DNA of 64,000 nt from Rhodopseudomonas sp. AAP120 (GCF_001295845.1 NZ_LJIC01000061.1:1-64000), one strand, 5' to 3'; shown: positions 1 to 14,241, counted from the first letter of the stretch. Program-made: numbers and translations. The notes: generated by a model from the sequence alone, not told the origin.

Positions 1-1
1 C

Positions 2-982
2 AAGGCCGCGGCTCCCGCGGCTGCGCCGACTCCCGCTGCGGCGCCCGCAGCTCCGCCGGCCGCCAAGGCCCCGCCGTCCGATGCGCCGCAGGCGCCGTCG
101 GTGCGCCGGCTGTCCGCCGAGAGCGGCGTCGATGCCTCGACCGTGCCGGGCTCCGGCAAGGACGGCCGCGTCACCAAGGGCGACATGCTGGCGGCGATCG
201 AGAAGGCCGCCTCCGCCCCGACCCCGGTCAATCAGCCCGCCGCCGCCGTGCAGGTTCGCGCCCCGTCGCCGGCCGACGACGCGGCCCGTGAAGAGCGCGT
301 CAAGATGACCCGTCTGCGCCAGACCATCGCGCGCCGGCTCAAGGAAGTTCAGAATACTGCCGCGATGCTGACGACCTTCAACGAGGTCGACATGACCAAC
401 GTCATGGCGCTGCGTTCGCAGTACAAGGACGTGTTCGAGAAGAAGCACGGCGCCAAGCTCGGCTTCATGGGCTTCTTCACCAAGGCCTGCGTGCAGGCGC
501 TGAAGGACATTCCGGCCGTCAACGCCGAGATCGACGGCACCGACCTGATCTACAAGAACTACTATCACGTCGGCGTCGCGGTCGGCACCGACAAGGGTCT
601 CGTTGTCCCGGTGGTGCGCGACTGTGATACCAAGTCGATCGCCGACATCGAGAAGAGCATCGTCGACTACGGCAAGCGCGCGCGTGACGGCCAGCTCAAG
701 ATCGAGGAGATGCAGGGCGGCACCTTCACGATCACCAATGGCGGCATCTACGGCTCGCTGATGTCGACCCCGATCCTGAACGCGCCGCAGTCCGGCATCC
801 TCGGCATGCACAAGATCCAGGAGCGTCCGGTGGTGGTCGGCGGCAAGATCGAGATCCGCCCGATGATGTATCTGGCGCTGAGCTACGATCACCGCGTGAT
901 CGACGGCAAGGAAGCGGTGACGTTCCTGGTCCGCGTCAAGGAGAGCCTGGAAGATCCGGCGCGGCTGGTGCTGGATCTGTAA
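2..982 (+). CDS. odhB: Dihydrolipoamide succinyltransferase, E2 of 2-oxoglutarate dehydrogenase (5' truncated)
   Basis: The frame is open from the first bases, so the N-terminal lipoyl domain lies outside the window. What remains starts with an Ala/Pro-rich linker, then a peripheral subunit-binding domain ([12 protein letters not shown] to the [13 protein letters not shown] segment, about residues 33-70) and the 2-oxoacid dehydrogenase acyltransferase domain. The catalytic motif YDHRVIDG lies near base 890. The enzyme transfers succinyl groups to CoA in the TCA cycle and forms the core of the complex. The E3 gene lpd lies 1.3 kb downstream, which favours the 2-oxoglutarate complex over the pyruvate or branched-chain complexes. 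The gene symbol (odhB/sucB) rests on that context and on overall sequence recognition. Confidence 0.93.
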   Translation, partial: KAAAPAAAPTPAAAPAAPPAAKAPPSDAPQAPSVRRLSAESGVDASTVPGSGKDGRVTKGDMLAAIEKAASAPTPVNQPAAAVQVRAPSPADDAAREERVKMTRLRQTIARRLKEVQNTAAMLTTFNEVDMTNVMALRSQYKDVFEKKHGAKLGFMGFFTKACVQALKDIPAVNAEIDGTDLIYKNYYHVGVAVGTDKGLVVPVVRDCDTKSIADIEKSIVDYGKRARDGQLKIEEMQGGTFTITNGGIYGSLMSTPILNAPQSGILGMHKIQERPVVVGGKIEIRPMMYLALSYDHRVIDGKEAVTFLVRVKESLEDPARLVLDL

Positions 983-1039
983 GACCGGAGTAAGTGCCGG
1001 CGGCGCGGCGCCGCGCCGCCGCTGACCTTGGGGGAAACG

Positions 1040-1441
1040 ATGCCGCCGATGCCGACCGAGATCACGGTGCTGGGCTGGAGCGTGGTGCTGCTGATCGTGC
1101 AGATGTTCCTCGCCTCGATCCCGACCACGATGGAGCTCGGCGGCGATTACCAGGCCGGCCCGCGCGACGAGCCGCGCACGCCGAAGGGGCGTTTCGCCGG
1201 CCGCGCGTCGCGCGCTTTCCGCAATCTGCTGGAAACCTACCCGGCTTTTGTGGGTCTCGCTTTGGCGCTGGTTGTCACCGGCAAGACCGGAGGCTACGCG
1301 GCGACGGCCTCGGTGGTCTGGCTGGTTGCCCGTGCCCTGTACGCACCGCTCTATCTCGTCCAGATCCCGTTCGCCCGCAGCATCGTCTGGTTCGTGGCGT
1401 TGCTGGCGCTGATTGCCATGTTGATCCGGTTGCTGAGCTGA
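1040..1441 (+). CDS. MAPEG family membrane protein
   Basis: A 133-residue protein with about four hydrophobic segments and the general layout of MAPEG (eicosanoid/glutathione metabolism) proteins: an N-terminal membrane helix, a polar loop with RxxRAFRNLLETYPAF around residues 55-72, then three more helices. The FRNLLETYPAF stretch is the most recognisable family feature. I chose the ATG at 1040 because GGGGGAAACG precedes it; a TTG twelve bases earlier is less likely. It sits between odhB and a short-chain dehydrogenase inside the odhB-lpd cluster. Substrate unknown; bacterial members are mostly uncharacterised. Confidence 0.8.
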   Translation: MPPMPTEITVLGWSVVLLIVQMFLASIPTTMELGGDYQAGPRDEPRTPKGRFAGRASRAFRNLLETYPAFVGLALALVVTGKTGGYAATASVVWLVARALYAPLYLVQIPFARSIVWFVALLALIAMLIRLLS

Positions 1442-1451
1442 TGAGGTGCGC

Positions 1452-2198
1452 ATGACCGATCGCGTCGTCATCATCACCGGCGGCAGCCGCGGCATCGGCC
1501 GCGCCACCGCGCTCGGCTGCGCGCAGCGCGGCTTCAAGGTCGTCATCGGCTACGCCAGCAACGAAGCAGCGGCGCGCGAGGTCGTGACGGAGATCGAAGC
1601 CAGCAACGGCAAGGCCATCGCGGTGAAATGCGACGTCGGCCACGAGACCGACATCCTGGCGCTGTTCGCGGCGGCCGATCAGTTCGGCCCGCTCGGTGCG
1701 CTGGTCAACAATGCCGGCATCGTCGGTCCGACCGCGCGCGTCGACGAGATGTCGGCCGAGCGCATCCAGCGCATCATGGCGGTGAACGTCACCGGCAGCA
1801 TCCTGTGCGCCCGCGAGGCGGTGAAGCGGATGTCGACTCGTCACGGCGGAAAGGGCGGCGTCATCGTCAATCTGTCGTCGGTCGCCGCCAAACTCGGCTC
1901 GCCGAACACCTATGTGGACTACGCCGCGTCGAAAGGCGCGGTCGATTCCTTCACGGTCGGGCTTGGCCACGAAGTCGCCGGCGAAGGCATCCGGGTCGCC
2001 GCGATCCGGCCCGGCCTGATCGACACCGAAATCCACGCCTCCGGCGGAGATCCGGAACGCGCGCATCGGCTCAGCGTCAACGTGCCGATGAAGCGCGTCG
2101 GCCGCGCCGACGAAATCGCCAACGCCGTCGTCTGGCTGCTGTCGGACGAGGCCTCCTACGTCACCAGCGCCATCTTGGATGTTTCCGGCGGCCGCTAG
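1452..2198 (+). CDS. SDR family NAD(P)-dependent oxidoreductase
   Basis: A 248-residue classical short-chain dehydrogenase. The cofactor-binding TGGSRGIG is at residues 9-16, NNAG at 86-89, the catalytic Ser at 142/143, Tyr157 and Lys161 in YAASK, and the C-terminal ILDVSGGR is typical. The ATG at 1452 follows GATGAGG with a five-base gap and lies 10 bases after the MAPEG stop, so the two are probably one transcript. Location between E2 and E3 genes of the 2-oxoglutarate complex is common in Bradyrhizobiaceae, but no substrate can be assigned; FabG-like activity is possible. Confidence 0.88.
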   Translation: MTDRVVIITGGSRGIGRATALGCAQRGFKVVIGYASNEAAAREVVTEIEASNGKAIAVKCDVGHETDILALFAAADQFGPLGALVNNAGIVGPTARVDEMSAERIQRIMAVNVTGSILCAREAVKRMSTRHGGKGGVIVNLSSVAAKLGSPNTYVDYAASKGAVDSFTVGLGHEVAGEGIRVAAIRPGLIDTEIHASGGDPERAHRLSVNVPMKRVGRADEIANAVVWLLSDEASYVTSAILDVSGGR

Positions 2199-2241
2199 CC
2201 GCCCTCGCACCAACTACTTGCGCCAACTACAGGATTACTCA

Positions 2242-3645
2242 ATGGCCTCCTACGATCTCGTCGTCATCGGCACCGGCCCCGGCGGTTACGTCTGCGCCAT
2301 CCGCGCCGCTCAGCTCGGCCTCAAGGTCGCGGTGGTCGAGAAGAACGCCACGCTCGGCGGCACCTGCCTGAACGTCGGCTGCATGCCGTCGAAGGCCCTG
2401 CTGCACGCCTCGGAGCTGTTCGAAGAGGCCGGGCACTCGTTTGCCAAGATGGGCATCTCGGTGCCGGCGCCGAAGCTCGATCTGCCGGCGATGATGAACT
2501 TCAAGCAGCAGGGCATCGACGGCAACGTCAAAGGCGTCGAGTACCTGATGAAGAAGAACAAGATCGACGTGCTGGCCGGCAAGGGCAAGATCGTCGGCAC
2601 CGGCAAGCTCGAAGTCACCGGCCAGGACGGCAAGACCCAAACCGTCGAAGCCAAGTCGATCGTCATCGCCACCGGCTCGGATATCGCGCGCCTCAAGGGC
2701 ATCGACATTGATGAAAAGCGCGTGGTGTCATCGACCGGCGCGCTGTCGCTCGACAAGGTGCCGGGCAAGATGATCGTCGTTGGCGCGGGCGTCATCGGCC
2801 TCGAACTCGGCTCGGTCTGGCGCCGGCTCGGCGCCCAGGTCACCGTGGTCGAATTCCTCGATCGCATCCTGCCCGGGATGGACGGCGAGATCTGCAAGCA
2901 GTTCCAGCGTATCCTCGAGAAGCAGGGCTTCGTCTTCAAGCTCGGCGCCAAGGTCACCGGCGTCGACAGCTCGGGCAAGCAGCTCAAGGTCAGCGTCGAG
3001 GCGGCGGCAGGCGGCAATCCCGAAACGCTCGAAGCCGATGTCGTGCTGGTGGCGATCGGCCGCGTGCCCTACACCGAGGGTCTCGGCCTGAAGGAAGCCG
3101 GCGTGGCGCTCGACGAACGTGGCCGCGTGGTGATCGACGATCACTTCGCCACCACGGTGAAGGGCGTCTACGCGATCGGCGACGTGGTGCGCGGTCCGAT
3201 GCTGGCCCACAAGGCCGAAGACGAAGGCGTTGCGGTCGCCGAACTGATCGCCGGTAAGGCCGGCCATGTGAACTACGAGGTGATCCCGGGCGTGGTGTAC
3301 ACCACGCCGGAAGTCTCCTCGGTCGGCCGGACCGAGGAAGACCTCAAGCAGGCCGGCATCGCCTACAGCGTCGGCAAGTTCCCGTTCACCGCCAACGGCC
3401 GCTCCAAGGTCAACCAGACCACCGACGGCTTCGTGAAGATCCTGGCCGATACCAAGACCGACCGCGTGCTCGGCGTCCACATCATCGGCCGCGAGGCCGG
3501 CGAGATGATTCACGAAGCGGCGGTGTTGATGGAGTTCGGCGGCTCGGCCGAAGACCTCGCCCGCACCTGCCACGCCCATCCGACCCGCTCGGAGGCCGTC
3601 AAGGAGGCCGCGCTTGCGGTCGGCAAGCGCGCCATCCACATGTGA
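2242..3645 (+). CDS. lpd: Dihydrolipoyl dehydrogenase (E3)
   Basis: A 467-residue flavoprotein disulfide reductase that reoxidises dihydrolipoamide and reduces NAD+. It has the FAD motif GTGPGG (residues 10-15), the redox disulfide Cys42/Cys47 in [12 protein letters not shown], the NAD-binding [10 protein letters not shown], the second FAD segment around YAIGDVV, and the catalytic HAHPTRSE near residue 446. The ATG at 2242 follows AGGATTACTCA and gives the usual N-terminus [10 protein letters not shown]. It shares a cluster with odhB and probably serves the 2-oxoglutarate complex. A hairpin follows the gene. Confidence 0.95.
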   Translation: MASYDLVVIGTGPGGYVCAIRAAQLGLKVAVVEKNATLGGTCLNVGCMPSKALLHASELFEEAGHSFAKMGISVPAPKLDLPAMMNFKQQGIDGNVKGVEYLMKKNKIDVLAGKGKIVGTGKLEVTGQDGKTQTVEAKSIVIATGSDIARLKGIDIDEKRVVSSTGALSLDKVPGKMIVVGAGVIGLELGSVWRRLGAQVTVVEFLDRILPGMDGEICKQFQRILEKQGFVFKLGAKVTGVDSSGKQLKVSVEAAAGGNPETLEADVVLVAIGRVPYTEGLGLKEAGVALDERGRVVIDDHFATTVKGVYAIGDVVRGPMLAHKAEDEGVAVAELIAGKAGHVNYEVIPGVVYTTPEVSSVGRTEEDLKQAGIAYSVGKFPFTANGRSKVNQTTDGFVKILADTKTDRVLGVHIIGREAGEMIHEAAVLMEFGGSAEDLARTCHAHPTRSEAVKEAALAVGKRAIHM

Positions 3646-3659
3646 CTCTCGTCAGTCAC

Positions 3660-3681
3660 AGCCCGGCCTCAAGGTCGGGCT
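3660..3681 (+). terminator. Stem-loop after lpd
   Basis: AGCCCG (3660-3665) pairs with CGGGCT (3676-3681), with CCT/AGG extending the stem. No T-tract follows, so intrinsic termination is uncertain; it could instead be a 3' stabiliser. Confidence 0.4.
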
Positions 3682-3693
3682 AGCGTGAGAGTC

Positions 3694-4233
3694 ATGAAGC
3701 GTCGTCTGCTCCAGCCACTCTGGTTCATCCTCGCCGTCCTCTTCCTGGTCGAGGCGTGGCTGTGGGACCACCTCGAGCCGTGGGTGGCGCGGATCGTCGC
3801 CGCCATCCCGCTGCGCGCCATCAAGCAGTGGACGGCCGAGCGGGTGGCGCATCTGTCGCCGCCGATGGCGCTGATCGTATTCGTGGTGCCGTTGATCCCG
3901 CTGTACCCGTTCAAGCTGTTTGCGCTGTGGCTGATCGCCACTGAACATTTCATCGCCGGCATCGCGGCTTTCGCGCTGGCGCAGTTCGTCGGCCTCGGCC
4001 TGATTGCCTTCATCTTCGACGTCACCAAGCCGAAGCTGATGCAGATGCCGTGGTTCGTGCGGGTCTATGCGTTCGTGCTGCGGGTGAAGGCCAAGGCGCA
4101 TGAGGTGGTGGCGCCGGTGATGGCGCGCATCCGCGCCCAACTGCGCGCATTCGTCGGTGAGGGCGACGGGCCGTTCAAGCGCCTGCTGCGTAAGGCGATG
4201 CAATTCCGCAAGCGGATCCGGGCAACGCGCTGA
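3694..4233 (+). CDS. Hypothetical inner-membrane protein
   Basis: About 179 residues. Three hydrophobic segments lie near residues 6-25 (LWFILAVLFLVEAWLW), 55-80 (ALIVFVVPLIPLYPFKLFAL) and 88-110, followed by a strongly basic cytoplasmic-type tail. I know homologous proteins of this shape from Bradyrhizobium-type genomes but not a function. The start is unsure: ATG at 3694 has no clear ribosome site, and an in-frame GTG at 3685 preceded by AAGG is an alternative. It stands alone between lpd and a convergent DUF4337 gene. Confidence 0.7.
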   Translation: MKRRLLQPLWFILAVLFLVEAWLWDHLEPWVARIVAAIPLRAIKQWTAERVAHLSPPMALIVFVVPLIPLYPFKLFALWLIATEHFIAGIAAFALAQFVGLGLIAFIFDVTKPKLMQMPWFVRVYAFVLRVKAKAHEVVAPVMARIRAQLRAFVGEGDGPFKRLLRKAMQFRKRIRATR

Positions 4234-4254
4234 GCGGCGCGCCGCCCCGTTCGA

Positions 4255-4845
4255 TCAGAACAGATGCACCGCATGCGGTGCGAACAGGCCGATCGCCGTG
4301 AAGGCGAGGCCGCCGACTGCCAGCAGGCCCGACAGCCACGCCAGCACCATCATGCCGGTGATGATCGTCGCCGATGCCAGCACGATGCCGATCTGGAAGG
4401 CGGCCGACGCCAACTCGTAGTGATGATAGCGCGCCTGGGCGAGATCCCGGTCATGCTCGGCATGTTTGGCGCGCTCGGCGAGCTGCTCGGAGCCTTCGCC
4501 GGTGTCCGGCTCGGAGCGGTAGCGCTGCGCGGTCTTCTGCCATTCCTCGATCTGCTTCTGCAGCGCGGCTTTGGCGGCTTCGTCGCCGACCGTGCTCATG
4601 CTCAGCCGCGCCTGTTCGGATACCGCCTGCACCACCGTCCGGCGAATGCTCTTGGCCTGGAAGAAAGCCCACAGATTGGATGCCTCGACGTTCTTGGCGA
4701 GCGATTCGGTCTGTGCAGCTTTGCCGAGCGTTTCGGAGAAGGCGAGGAACAGCGCGATCACCGAGATCAGCAGCGCGATGTTCTTGTTCGAGCCGGATGC
4801 ATGCTCCGCGTGTTCGGCATGCTCCATGCTCTCGTGCGCGCCCAT
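4255..4845 (-). CDS. DUF4337 family membrane protein
   Basis: 196 residues. It has a His/Glu-rich N-terminus (HESMEHAEHAEHASG), one membrane helix at about 22-38 (IALLISVIALFLAF), a long helical polar middle with NLWAFFQAKSIRRTVVQ, and two C-terminal hydrophobic helices. This layout and the NLWAFFQAKSIR segment match DUF4337 as I remember it. The function is unknown. It is convergent with the preceding membrane protein and stands alone. Confidence 0.75.
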   Translation of the reverse strand: MGAHESMEHAEHAEHASGSNKNIALLISVIALFLAFSETLGKAAQTESLAKNVEASNLWAFFQAKSIRRTVVQAVSEQARLSMSTVGDEAAKAALQKQIEEWQKTAQRYRSEPDTGEGSEQLAERAKHAEHDRDLAQARYHHYELASAAFQIGIVLASATIITGMMVLAWLSGLLAVGGLAFTAIGLFAPHAVHLF

Positions 4846-4990
4846 GCGTGTCTCCTGTCATCGATTCGTCATGCCCCGATGCGGGGCTGGTGATCATCAG
4901 ATCAGGAACTTGTCAGTTGGAAGGCAAAGCGGGTCAAGCCCGGCGATCGGCTGCTAACAACTTCGCCCGCTTATTTCACCCGGCTGCGCT

Positions 4991-5962
4991 CTAGGCGCGG
5001 GGGTGGGCACTGGCATAGACGTCGAGCAGCCGCTCGGTATCGATGCCGGTATAGACCTGCGTGGTCGACAGCGAAGCGTGGCCGAGCAATTCCTGAATGG
5101 CGCGCAGGTCGCCGCCCCGCGTGAGCAGATGCGTTGCGAACGAGTGGCGCAGCGCATGCGGAGTGGCGCTGTCGGGCAGGCCGAGCGCGCCACGCAGCCG
5201 CTCCATCGCCAGTTGAATGATACGCGGACTGAGCGGCCCGCCGCGGACGCCGAGAAACATCGGGCCGTCGGGCGGCAGCGGGTGCGGGCACGCCGCCGCG
5301 TAGTCGGCGATCTGTGCCAACACGCCCGGCAGCACCGGCACCATCCGGGTCTTGTTGCCCTTGCCGAGCACGATCAGCGTATCGCCCTTGCCGGGCGCCG
5401 GCACGTCGCGGCGCTTCAGCCCGAGCGCTTCGGAGATGCGCAGGCCGGAGCCGTACAGCAGCGCCATCACGGCGGCATCGCGGATCAGCACCCAGGTTTC
5501 GCGGTCCTCGCCCGCGCGTTCATCGGCGTCGGCCAGCCGCTTGGCGGCGGCGATCTGGATCGGCTTGGGCAGGCTCTTCTTGATCTTCGGTGCGCGGACG
5601 CCGGCGAGCGCACCGACCCGGCCCTTACCCTCGCGTTCGAGAAATCGGCCGAACGAGCGCAGCCCCGCCAGCGCCCGCATCAGCGAGCGGCCGGCGATCG
5701 AATCGGCCCGTCGCGCCGCCATGAAGGCGCGAACATCGGTCGCTTCCAGCCGGGCGAAGCGGCCGAGTGTGACCTCGCCGCCCCAATGCCCCGCGAGAAA
5801 TACCAGGAACTGCCGCAGGTCGCGCGCATAGGCCTCCAGCGTCTTGCCGGACAACCGCCGCTCCGCGCGCAAATGCGCCAGCCAGCGAGCGAACTCGGCG
5901 GTGAGGTCGGCTGCGGCGCAGTCGAGTTCAAGCGGGGGAGGCGTAGGCTGGGGTTTGGGCAT
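4991..5962 (-). CDS. xerC: Tyrosine recombinase XerC
   Basis: 323 residues. The N-terminal SAM-like core-binding domain (about 20-110) is followed by the catalytic domain with the tyrosine-recombinase residues: Arg in YGSGLRISEALGL, HALRHSFATHLL, LGHASLSTTQVYTGI with the nucleophilic Tyr near residue 300. Together with XerD it resolves chromosome dimers at dif. The neighbour on the other strand is priA, a common alphaproteobacterial arrangement. It is a housekeeping recombinase and not a prophage integrase, judging by its N-terminus and context. Confidence 0.93.
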   Translation of the reverse strand: MPKPQPTPPPLELDCAAADLTAEFARWLAHLRAERRLSGKTLEAYARDLRQFLVFLAGHWGGEVTLGRFARLEATDVRAFMAARRADSIAGRSLMRALAGLRSFGRFLEREGKGRVGALAGVRAPKIKKSLPKPIQIAAAKRLADADERAGEDRETWVLIRDAAVMALLYGSGLRISEALGLKRRDVPAPGKGDTLIVLGKGNKTRMVPVLPGVLAQIADYAAACPHPLPPDGPMFLGVRGGPLSPRIIQLAMERLRGALGLPDSATPHALRHSFATHLLTRGGDLRAIQELLGHASLSTTQVYTGIDTERLLDVYASAHPRA

Positions 5963-5990
5963 TTATTTCTGCTGACCGGTACGGGCCTCT

Positions 5991-6075
5991 CCGTCATTGC
6001 GAGCGCAGCGAAGCAATCCATGCGGCGAGCACCGAACTGGATTGCTTCGTCGGCTTCGCCTCCTCGCAATGACGG
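5991..6075. repeat. Dispersed palindromic repeat, copy 1
   Basis: An imperfect palindrome bounded by CCGTCATTGCGAG and CTCGCAATGACGG, with inner arms CGAAGCAATCCA and TGGATTGCTTCG. A second copy with the same outer and inner arms lies at 17853-17935. It lies between xerC and priA, which are transcribed divergently. Confidence 0.85.
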
Positions 6076-6148
6076 GGATAGCGTCGTGTGATCATAGCCG
6101 ATTTCCTTTCCCATTGATGAAAGCCGGCTTTGGCGGCACACCGGGGCG

Positions 6149-8359
6149 ATGAACGACTCCCGAACCAGCCCGGCCTCGCCTTCGGCGATGCGCGTCGTCG
6201 ACGTGCAGGTGCCGGTGGCGGTCGATCAGGCCTATTCGTACCGGGTGCCGCGCGGGCTCGTCCTGAAGCCCGGCGACGTCGTCGGCGTGCCGCTCGGCCC
6301 GCGCGAGGTGCTGGGCGTGGTGTGGGCCGAGAACCCCAATCCCGACCCGCGGCTGCACAACCGTCTCAAGGATGTCTCCGAGAAGCTCGACGTGCCGCCG
6401 CTGCGCGAGGAATTGCGCCGGATGGTCGATTGGGTCGCGACCTACACATTGTCGCCGCGTGGCCAGGTGCTGCGGATGACGCTGCGGATGGGCGAGCATC
6501 TCGGCCCCGAGCGTCAGCGTATGGGCGTGCGGTTGGTGGGGCCGCAGCCGCAACGCATGACGCCGGCACGGCGGCGGCTGATCGAGATTCTGTCGGACGG
6601 GCTGCTGCACGGTAAGTCCGACGTCGCCAAGGAGGCCGGCGTCAGTCCGGGCGTGATCGACGGGCTGGTCGACGAAGGCACGTTGAGCGTCGAGGCGATG
6701 CCGCGCGAGCCGGCGGCGCCGATTCCCGATCCGGACTTCGCGCCAGCGGACTTTTCGCCCGACCAGGCGAAGGCGGCCGAGACGATGCGAGAGCTGGTGC
6801 AGCCGGGCGGTGGCTTCCGCGCGGCATTGCTCGACGGCGTGACCGGCTCCGGCAAGACCGAAGTTTACTTCGAAGCCGTCGCAGAGGTGATCCGGCAGGG
6901 CCGGCAGACGCTGATCCTGATGCCGGAGATTGCGCTGACCGGGCAATTTCTCGATCGTTTCGCGCGTCGCTTCGGCGTTCGACCCCTCGAATGGCACTCC
7001 GAGCTGACGCCGCGCACCCGCGCGCGCAACTGGGCGGCGATTGCGGCCGGCGAGGCGCGCGTCGTGGTCGGCGCGCGCTCGGCGCTGTTTCTGCCGTATG
7101 CGGATCTCGGCCTGATCATCGTCGATGAGGAGCACGACCAAGCCTACAAGCAGGAGGACGGCGCGCATTATCACGCGCGCGACATGGCGGTGGTGCGGGC
7201 GAGCATTGCCAAAATTCCGATCGTGCTCGCCTCGGCGACGCCGTCGGTCGAGACCGAGGTCAACGCCCGCAAGGGGCGCTATCAGCGCATCCCGCTGCCG
7301 TCGCGATTCGGCGGCCAGCACATGCCGCAGATCGAGGCGATCGATCTACGCCGCGCGCCGCCGATGCGCGGGCGTTTCATTTCCCCGGTGCTGGCCGAGC
7401 AGATCGGCCACGCGATCGAGAAGCGCGAACAGGCCCTGCTGTTTCTCAACCGCCGCGGCTATGCGCCGCTGACGCTATGCCGCGCCTGCGGCCATCGCTT
7501 CGCCTGCACGATCTGTGACGCCTGGCTGGTCGATCATCGCTTCCGGCAACGCCTGGTGTGCCATCACTGCGGCTTCTCGATGCCGCGGCCGCACCAGTGC
7601 CCGCATTGCGGAGCAGAGGAAACGCTGGTGGCGGTCGGCCCCGGGGTCGAGCGGCTGCAGGAAGAAGCGGCGAGCCTGTTTCCTGACGCCCGCACCATGG
7701 TGCTGTCGAGCGACCTGATCACTTCGATCGAAACCATGCGATCGGAGCTCAACGAAATCGCCGAAGGCCGGGTCGATATCATCATCGGCACCCAGCTCGT
7801 GGCCAAGGGCCACAATTTCCCGCGGCTCAATCTCGTCGGCGTGGTCGATGCCGATCTGGGCCTCAGCAATGGCGATCCGCGCGCCGCCGAGCGCACTTTT
7901 CAATTGCTCAATCAGGTGATCGGTCGCGCCGGCCGCGAGCAGGGCCGCGGCGTCGGCTTCCTGCAGACGCATCAGCCGGAGCATCCGGTGATGAAGGCGC
8001 TGGTGGCGTGCGATCGCGAGGCCTTCTACGCCAGCGAAATCGATATCCGCGAGCGCACGCTGTATCCGCCGTTCGGCCGGCTCGCCAGCCTGATCATCTC
8101 GGCCGGCGATCGGCCGACTGCCGAAGGCTTCGCCAGAAAGCTGGCCGGCTGCGCGCCGGTCGACGAGCGCGTCCAGGTGCTCGGTCCCGCCGAGGCGCCG
8201 CTCGCGGTGATCAAGGGGCGCTATCGTTTCCGGCTGCTGGTGAAGTCGGTGCGGTCGTTCGATCTATCGAACTACTTGCGCTCGTGGCTCGCACACGGAC
8301 CGAAGACCAAAGGTAACCTCAAGCTCGAAGTCGACGTCGATCCGCAAAGCTTCCTGTAG
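6149..8359 (+). CDS. priA: Primosomal replication restart helicase PriA
   Basis: 736 residues. It has the PriA 3'-DNA-binding domain (about 10-110), the winged-helix linker, then a superfamily 2 helicase with GVTGSGKT (near residue 230) and the DEEH box (near 327). The zinc cluster made of CRACGHRFACTIC and CHHCGF..CPHCG lies in the second helicase lobe at about 450-490. PriA reloads the replisome at stalled forks. The ATG at 6149 is preceded by GGGGCG. A bidirectional-looking terminator separates it from rlpA. Confidence 0.96.
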   Translation: MNDSRTSPASPSAMRVVDVQVPVAVDQAYSYRVPRGLVLKPGDVVGVPLGPREVLGVVWAENPNPDPRLHNRLKDVSEKLDVPPLREELRRMVDWVATYTLSPRGQVLRMTLRMGEHLGPERQRMGVRLVGPQPQRMTPARRRLIEILSDGLLHGKSDVAKEAGVSPGVIDGLVDEGTLSVEAMPREPAAPIPDPDFAPADFSPDQAKAAETMRELVQPGGGFRAALLDGVTGSGKTEVYFEAVAEVIRQGRQTLILMPEIALTGQFLDRFARRFGVRPLEWHSELTPRTRARNWAAIAAGEARVVVGARSALFLPYADLGLIIVDEEHDQAYKQEDGAHYHARDMAVVRASIAKIPIVLASATPSVETEVNARKGRYQRIPLPSRFGGQHMPQIEAIDLRRAPPMRGRFISPVLAEQIGHAIEKREQALLFLNRRGYAPLTLCRACGHRFACTICDAWLVDHRFRQRLVCHHCGFSMPRPHQCPHCGAEETLVAVGPGVERLQEEAASLFPDARTMVLSSDLITSIETMRSELNEIAEGRVDIIIGTQLVAKGHNFPRLNLVGVVDADLGLSNGDPRAAERTFQLLNQVIGRAGREQGRGVGFLQTHQPEHPVMKALVACDREAFYASEIDIRERTLYPPFGRLASLIISAGDRPTAEGFARKLAGCAPVDERVQVLGPAEAPLAVIKGRYRFRLLVKSVRSFDLSNYLRSWLAHGPKTKGNLKLEVDVDPQSFL

Positions 8360-8404
8360 TCTTCTTCAACTTCGTTCGTCGCGACGTTCGCGAGCCGCCG
8401 CGGC

Positions 8405-8439
8405 AAAAAGAAAGCCTGCCGTCATCGCTGACGGCAGGC
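8405..8439 (-). terminator. Intrinsic terminator of rlpA
   Basis: GCCTGCCGTC (8414-8423) and GACGGCAGGC (8430-8439) form a 10-bp stem with a six-base loop. On the minus strand the stem is followed by TTTCTTTTT, giving a good terminator for rlpA; it may also stop priA transcripts. Confidence 0.8.
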
Positions 8440-8522
8440 CGCAGATCGGGCGCGCGAGAGATCGCGGCCATTCGAACTCGATATGTGTTTCTTGAAAGTG
8501 GGGAAGCGAACCGCTTCTGCGG

Positions 8523-9017
8523 TTACATCACTTCCGCAACCACACGGCCGACTCCGCGGCTCGTGAGACCGATCGCGCGCGCGGCGCCGGTCGACAGATC
8601 GAGCACTCGGCCGCGAATGAACGGCCCACGATCATTGATGGTGACGACGACACTGCGACCGCCATGGGTGACGCGCAGCTTGGTGCCGAACGGGAGGCTG
8701 CGATGGGCTGCGGTCATCGCGCCGGCATTGAAGCGCTGCCCCGACGCGGTGCGGCTACCGGATTCGCTGCCGTAATAAGACGCCATGCCGGAGAAGGTGC
8801 GGCCGCCGGTCGAGCCGAGCGAAGCGTTGGCATCACGCCAATCGTTCTGCGCGTGGTGGCGATGGTGATGGCTGTGGCTGTGATGATGATGGCGCTTCGA
8901 TCGCGCCGAAGCTTCGGTGGTGGCGGCCCCACTGAGAATAACAGTCGCGGCGATCAATGCCACCGCTGCACGCGGCCGGGTTGCCATCCCCGGCGGAGAC
9001 TTTTTCGTATCAGTCAT
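8523..9017 (-). CDS. rlpA: RlpA-like septal ring lytic protein (host copy)
   Basis: 164 residues. The N-terminal hydrophobic stretch (about 17-36) is a signal sequence without an obvious lipobox Cys. A His-rich spacer follows (RHHHHSHSHHHRHH, about 42-55), then a double-psi beta-barrel domain (GMASYYGSESG to the end). The conserved TAAH and [10 protein letters not shown] are present. The usual Glu after TASG is Gln here (TASGQRF), so strict lytic transglycosylase activity is doubtful. There is no SPOR domain. A phage-encoded relative lies at 35167-35634. Confidence 0.85.
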   Translation of the reverse strand: MTDTKKSPPGMATRPRAAVALIAATVILSGAATTEASARSKRHHHHSHSHHHRHHAQNDWRDANASLGSTGGRTFSGMASYYGSESGSRTASGQRFNAGAMTAAHRSLPFGTKLRVTHGGRSVVVTINDRGPFIRGRVLDLSTGAARAIGLTSRGVGRVVAEVM

Positions 9018-9618
9018 TAATGTAAGCCCTCAGTATTGCCACAAGCGCGGCAAGTGGAACCCCCGTCCCGTTTACGATGGTGGAGCGTTCGCTGCGTAAT
9101 GAGGCAAGAAATTGACGAACGGTCGAATCATTCTCGCTTGAAATAACTTTTGAAGCGATGCGACGGATCAAAAAGTCCAGGATTGCGTTACGCGGAAAAT
9201 CGACCTACGACTTTCTATACATTGGAATACTAAAGACGTAAGTCTTTGTTAGCGCTACCATCACGCGCAACAAGTGAAGGCGAAGATTTCGCGGGGCGAG
9301 TTGGCAGGTTTTCGTTTGCCCGCGCAGAGCGGCCGATCTTGCGTGCAGGTCGCGCCGGCTCTCCGGAACCACCGAGCGGAATTCCGCCCGGCGACGCACT
9401 TGCGCAGAAGAAATGCGACAGACCGTCCGGACTTGGTGCGTCATGTTGCGCGCGTCCGCGCGCTATGTTAGCAAAGCCGCGATTTTAAAGGCCGCCGGCT
9501 ACGATCGTACCGGTCCAAAATCCAAGTCCAGCTTGAATTCCAAGGGCTTAAATCGGGGGCGCCGCGACGTGGCGACGGTTTTTTCCTTGGCGATTTGACA
9601 GCACAAAAGAGCGCGTCT
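9018..9618. other. Intergenic region upstream of rlpA and atpH
   Basis: About 600 bases between divergent rlpA and atpH, visibly richer in A and T than the flanks (especially 9110-9250). It must hold promoters for both directions, but I see no sigma-70 box pair convincing enough to place. No coding frame here has supporting features. Confidence 0.5.
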
Positions 9619-11711
<2,093 letters not shown>

Positions 11712-11772
11712 GGGCGTGATGGCCGGCCTCGCGCCGGCCATTCGCACCTGTTGCGAGAGTTCAGAATCGTGA

Positions 11773-11795
11773 ATGCCCGGGACGAGCCCGGGCAT
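11773..11795. repeat. Intergenic palindrome between atpA and atpG
   Basis: ATGCCCGGG and CCCGGGCAT around a five-base loop ACGAG, 57 bases before atpG. A hairpin of the same design (9-bp arms, loop TCGAG) lies between atpD and atpC at 14322-14344. Confidence 0.7.
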
Positions 11796-11851
11796 GACGA
11801 GTGTGAGGTTTGCGGTCGGATTGTCGATCTGATCGTCGGGGTGGACTGAGA

Positions 11852-14231
<2,380 letters not shown>

Positions 14232-14241
14232 GTATCTCGTC

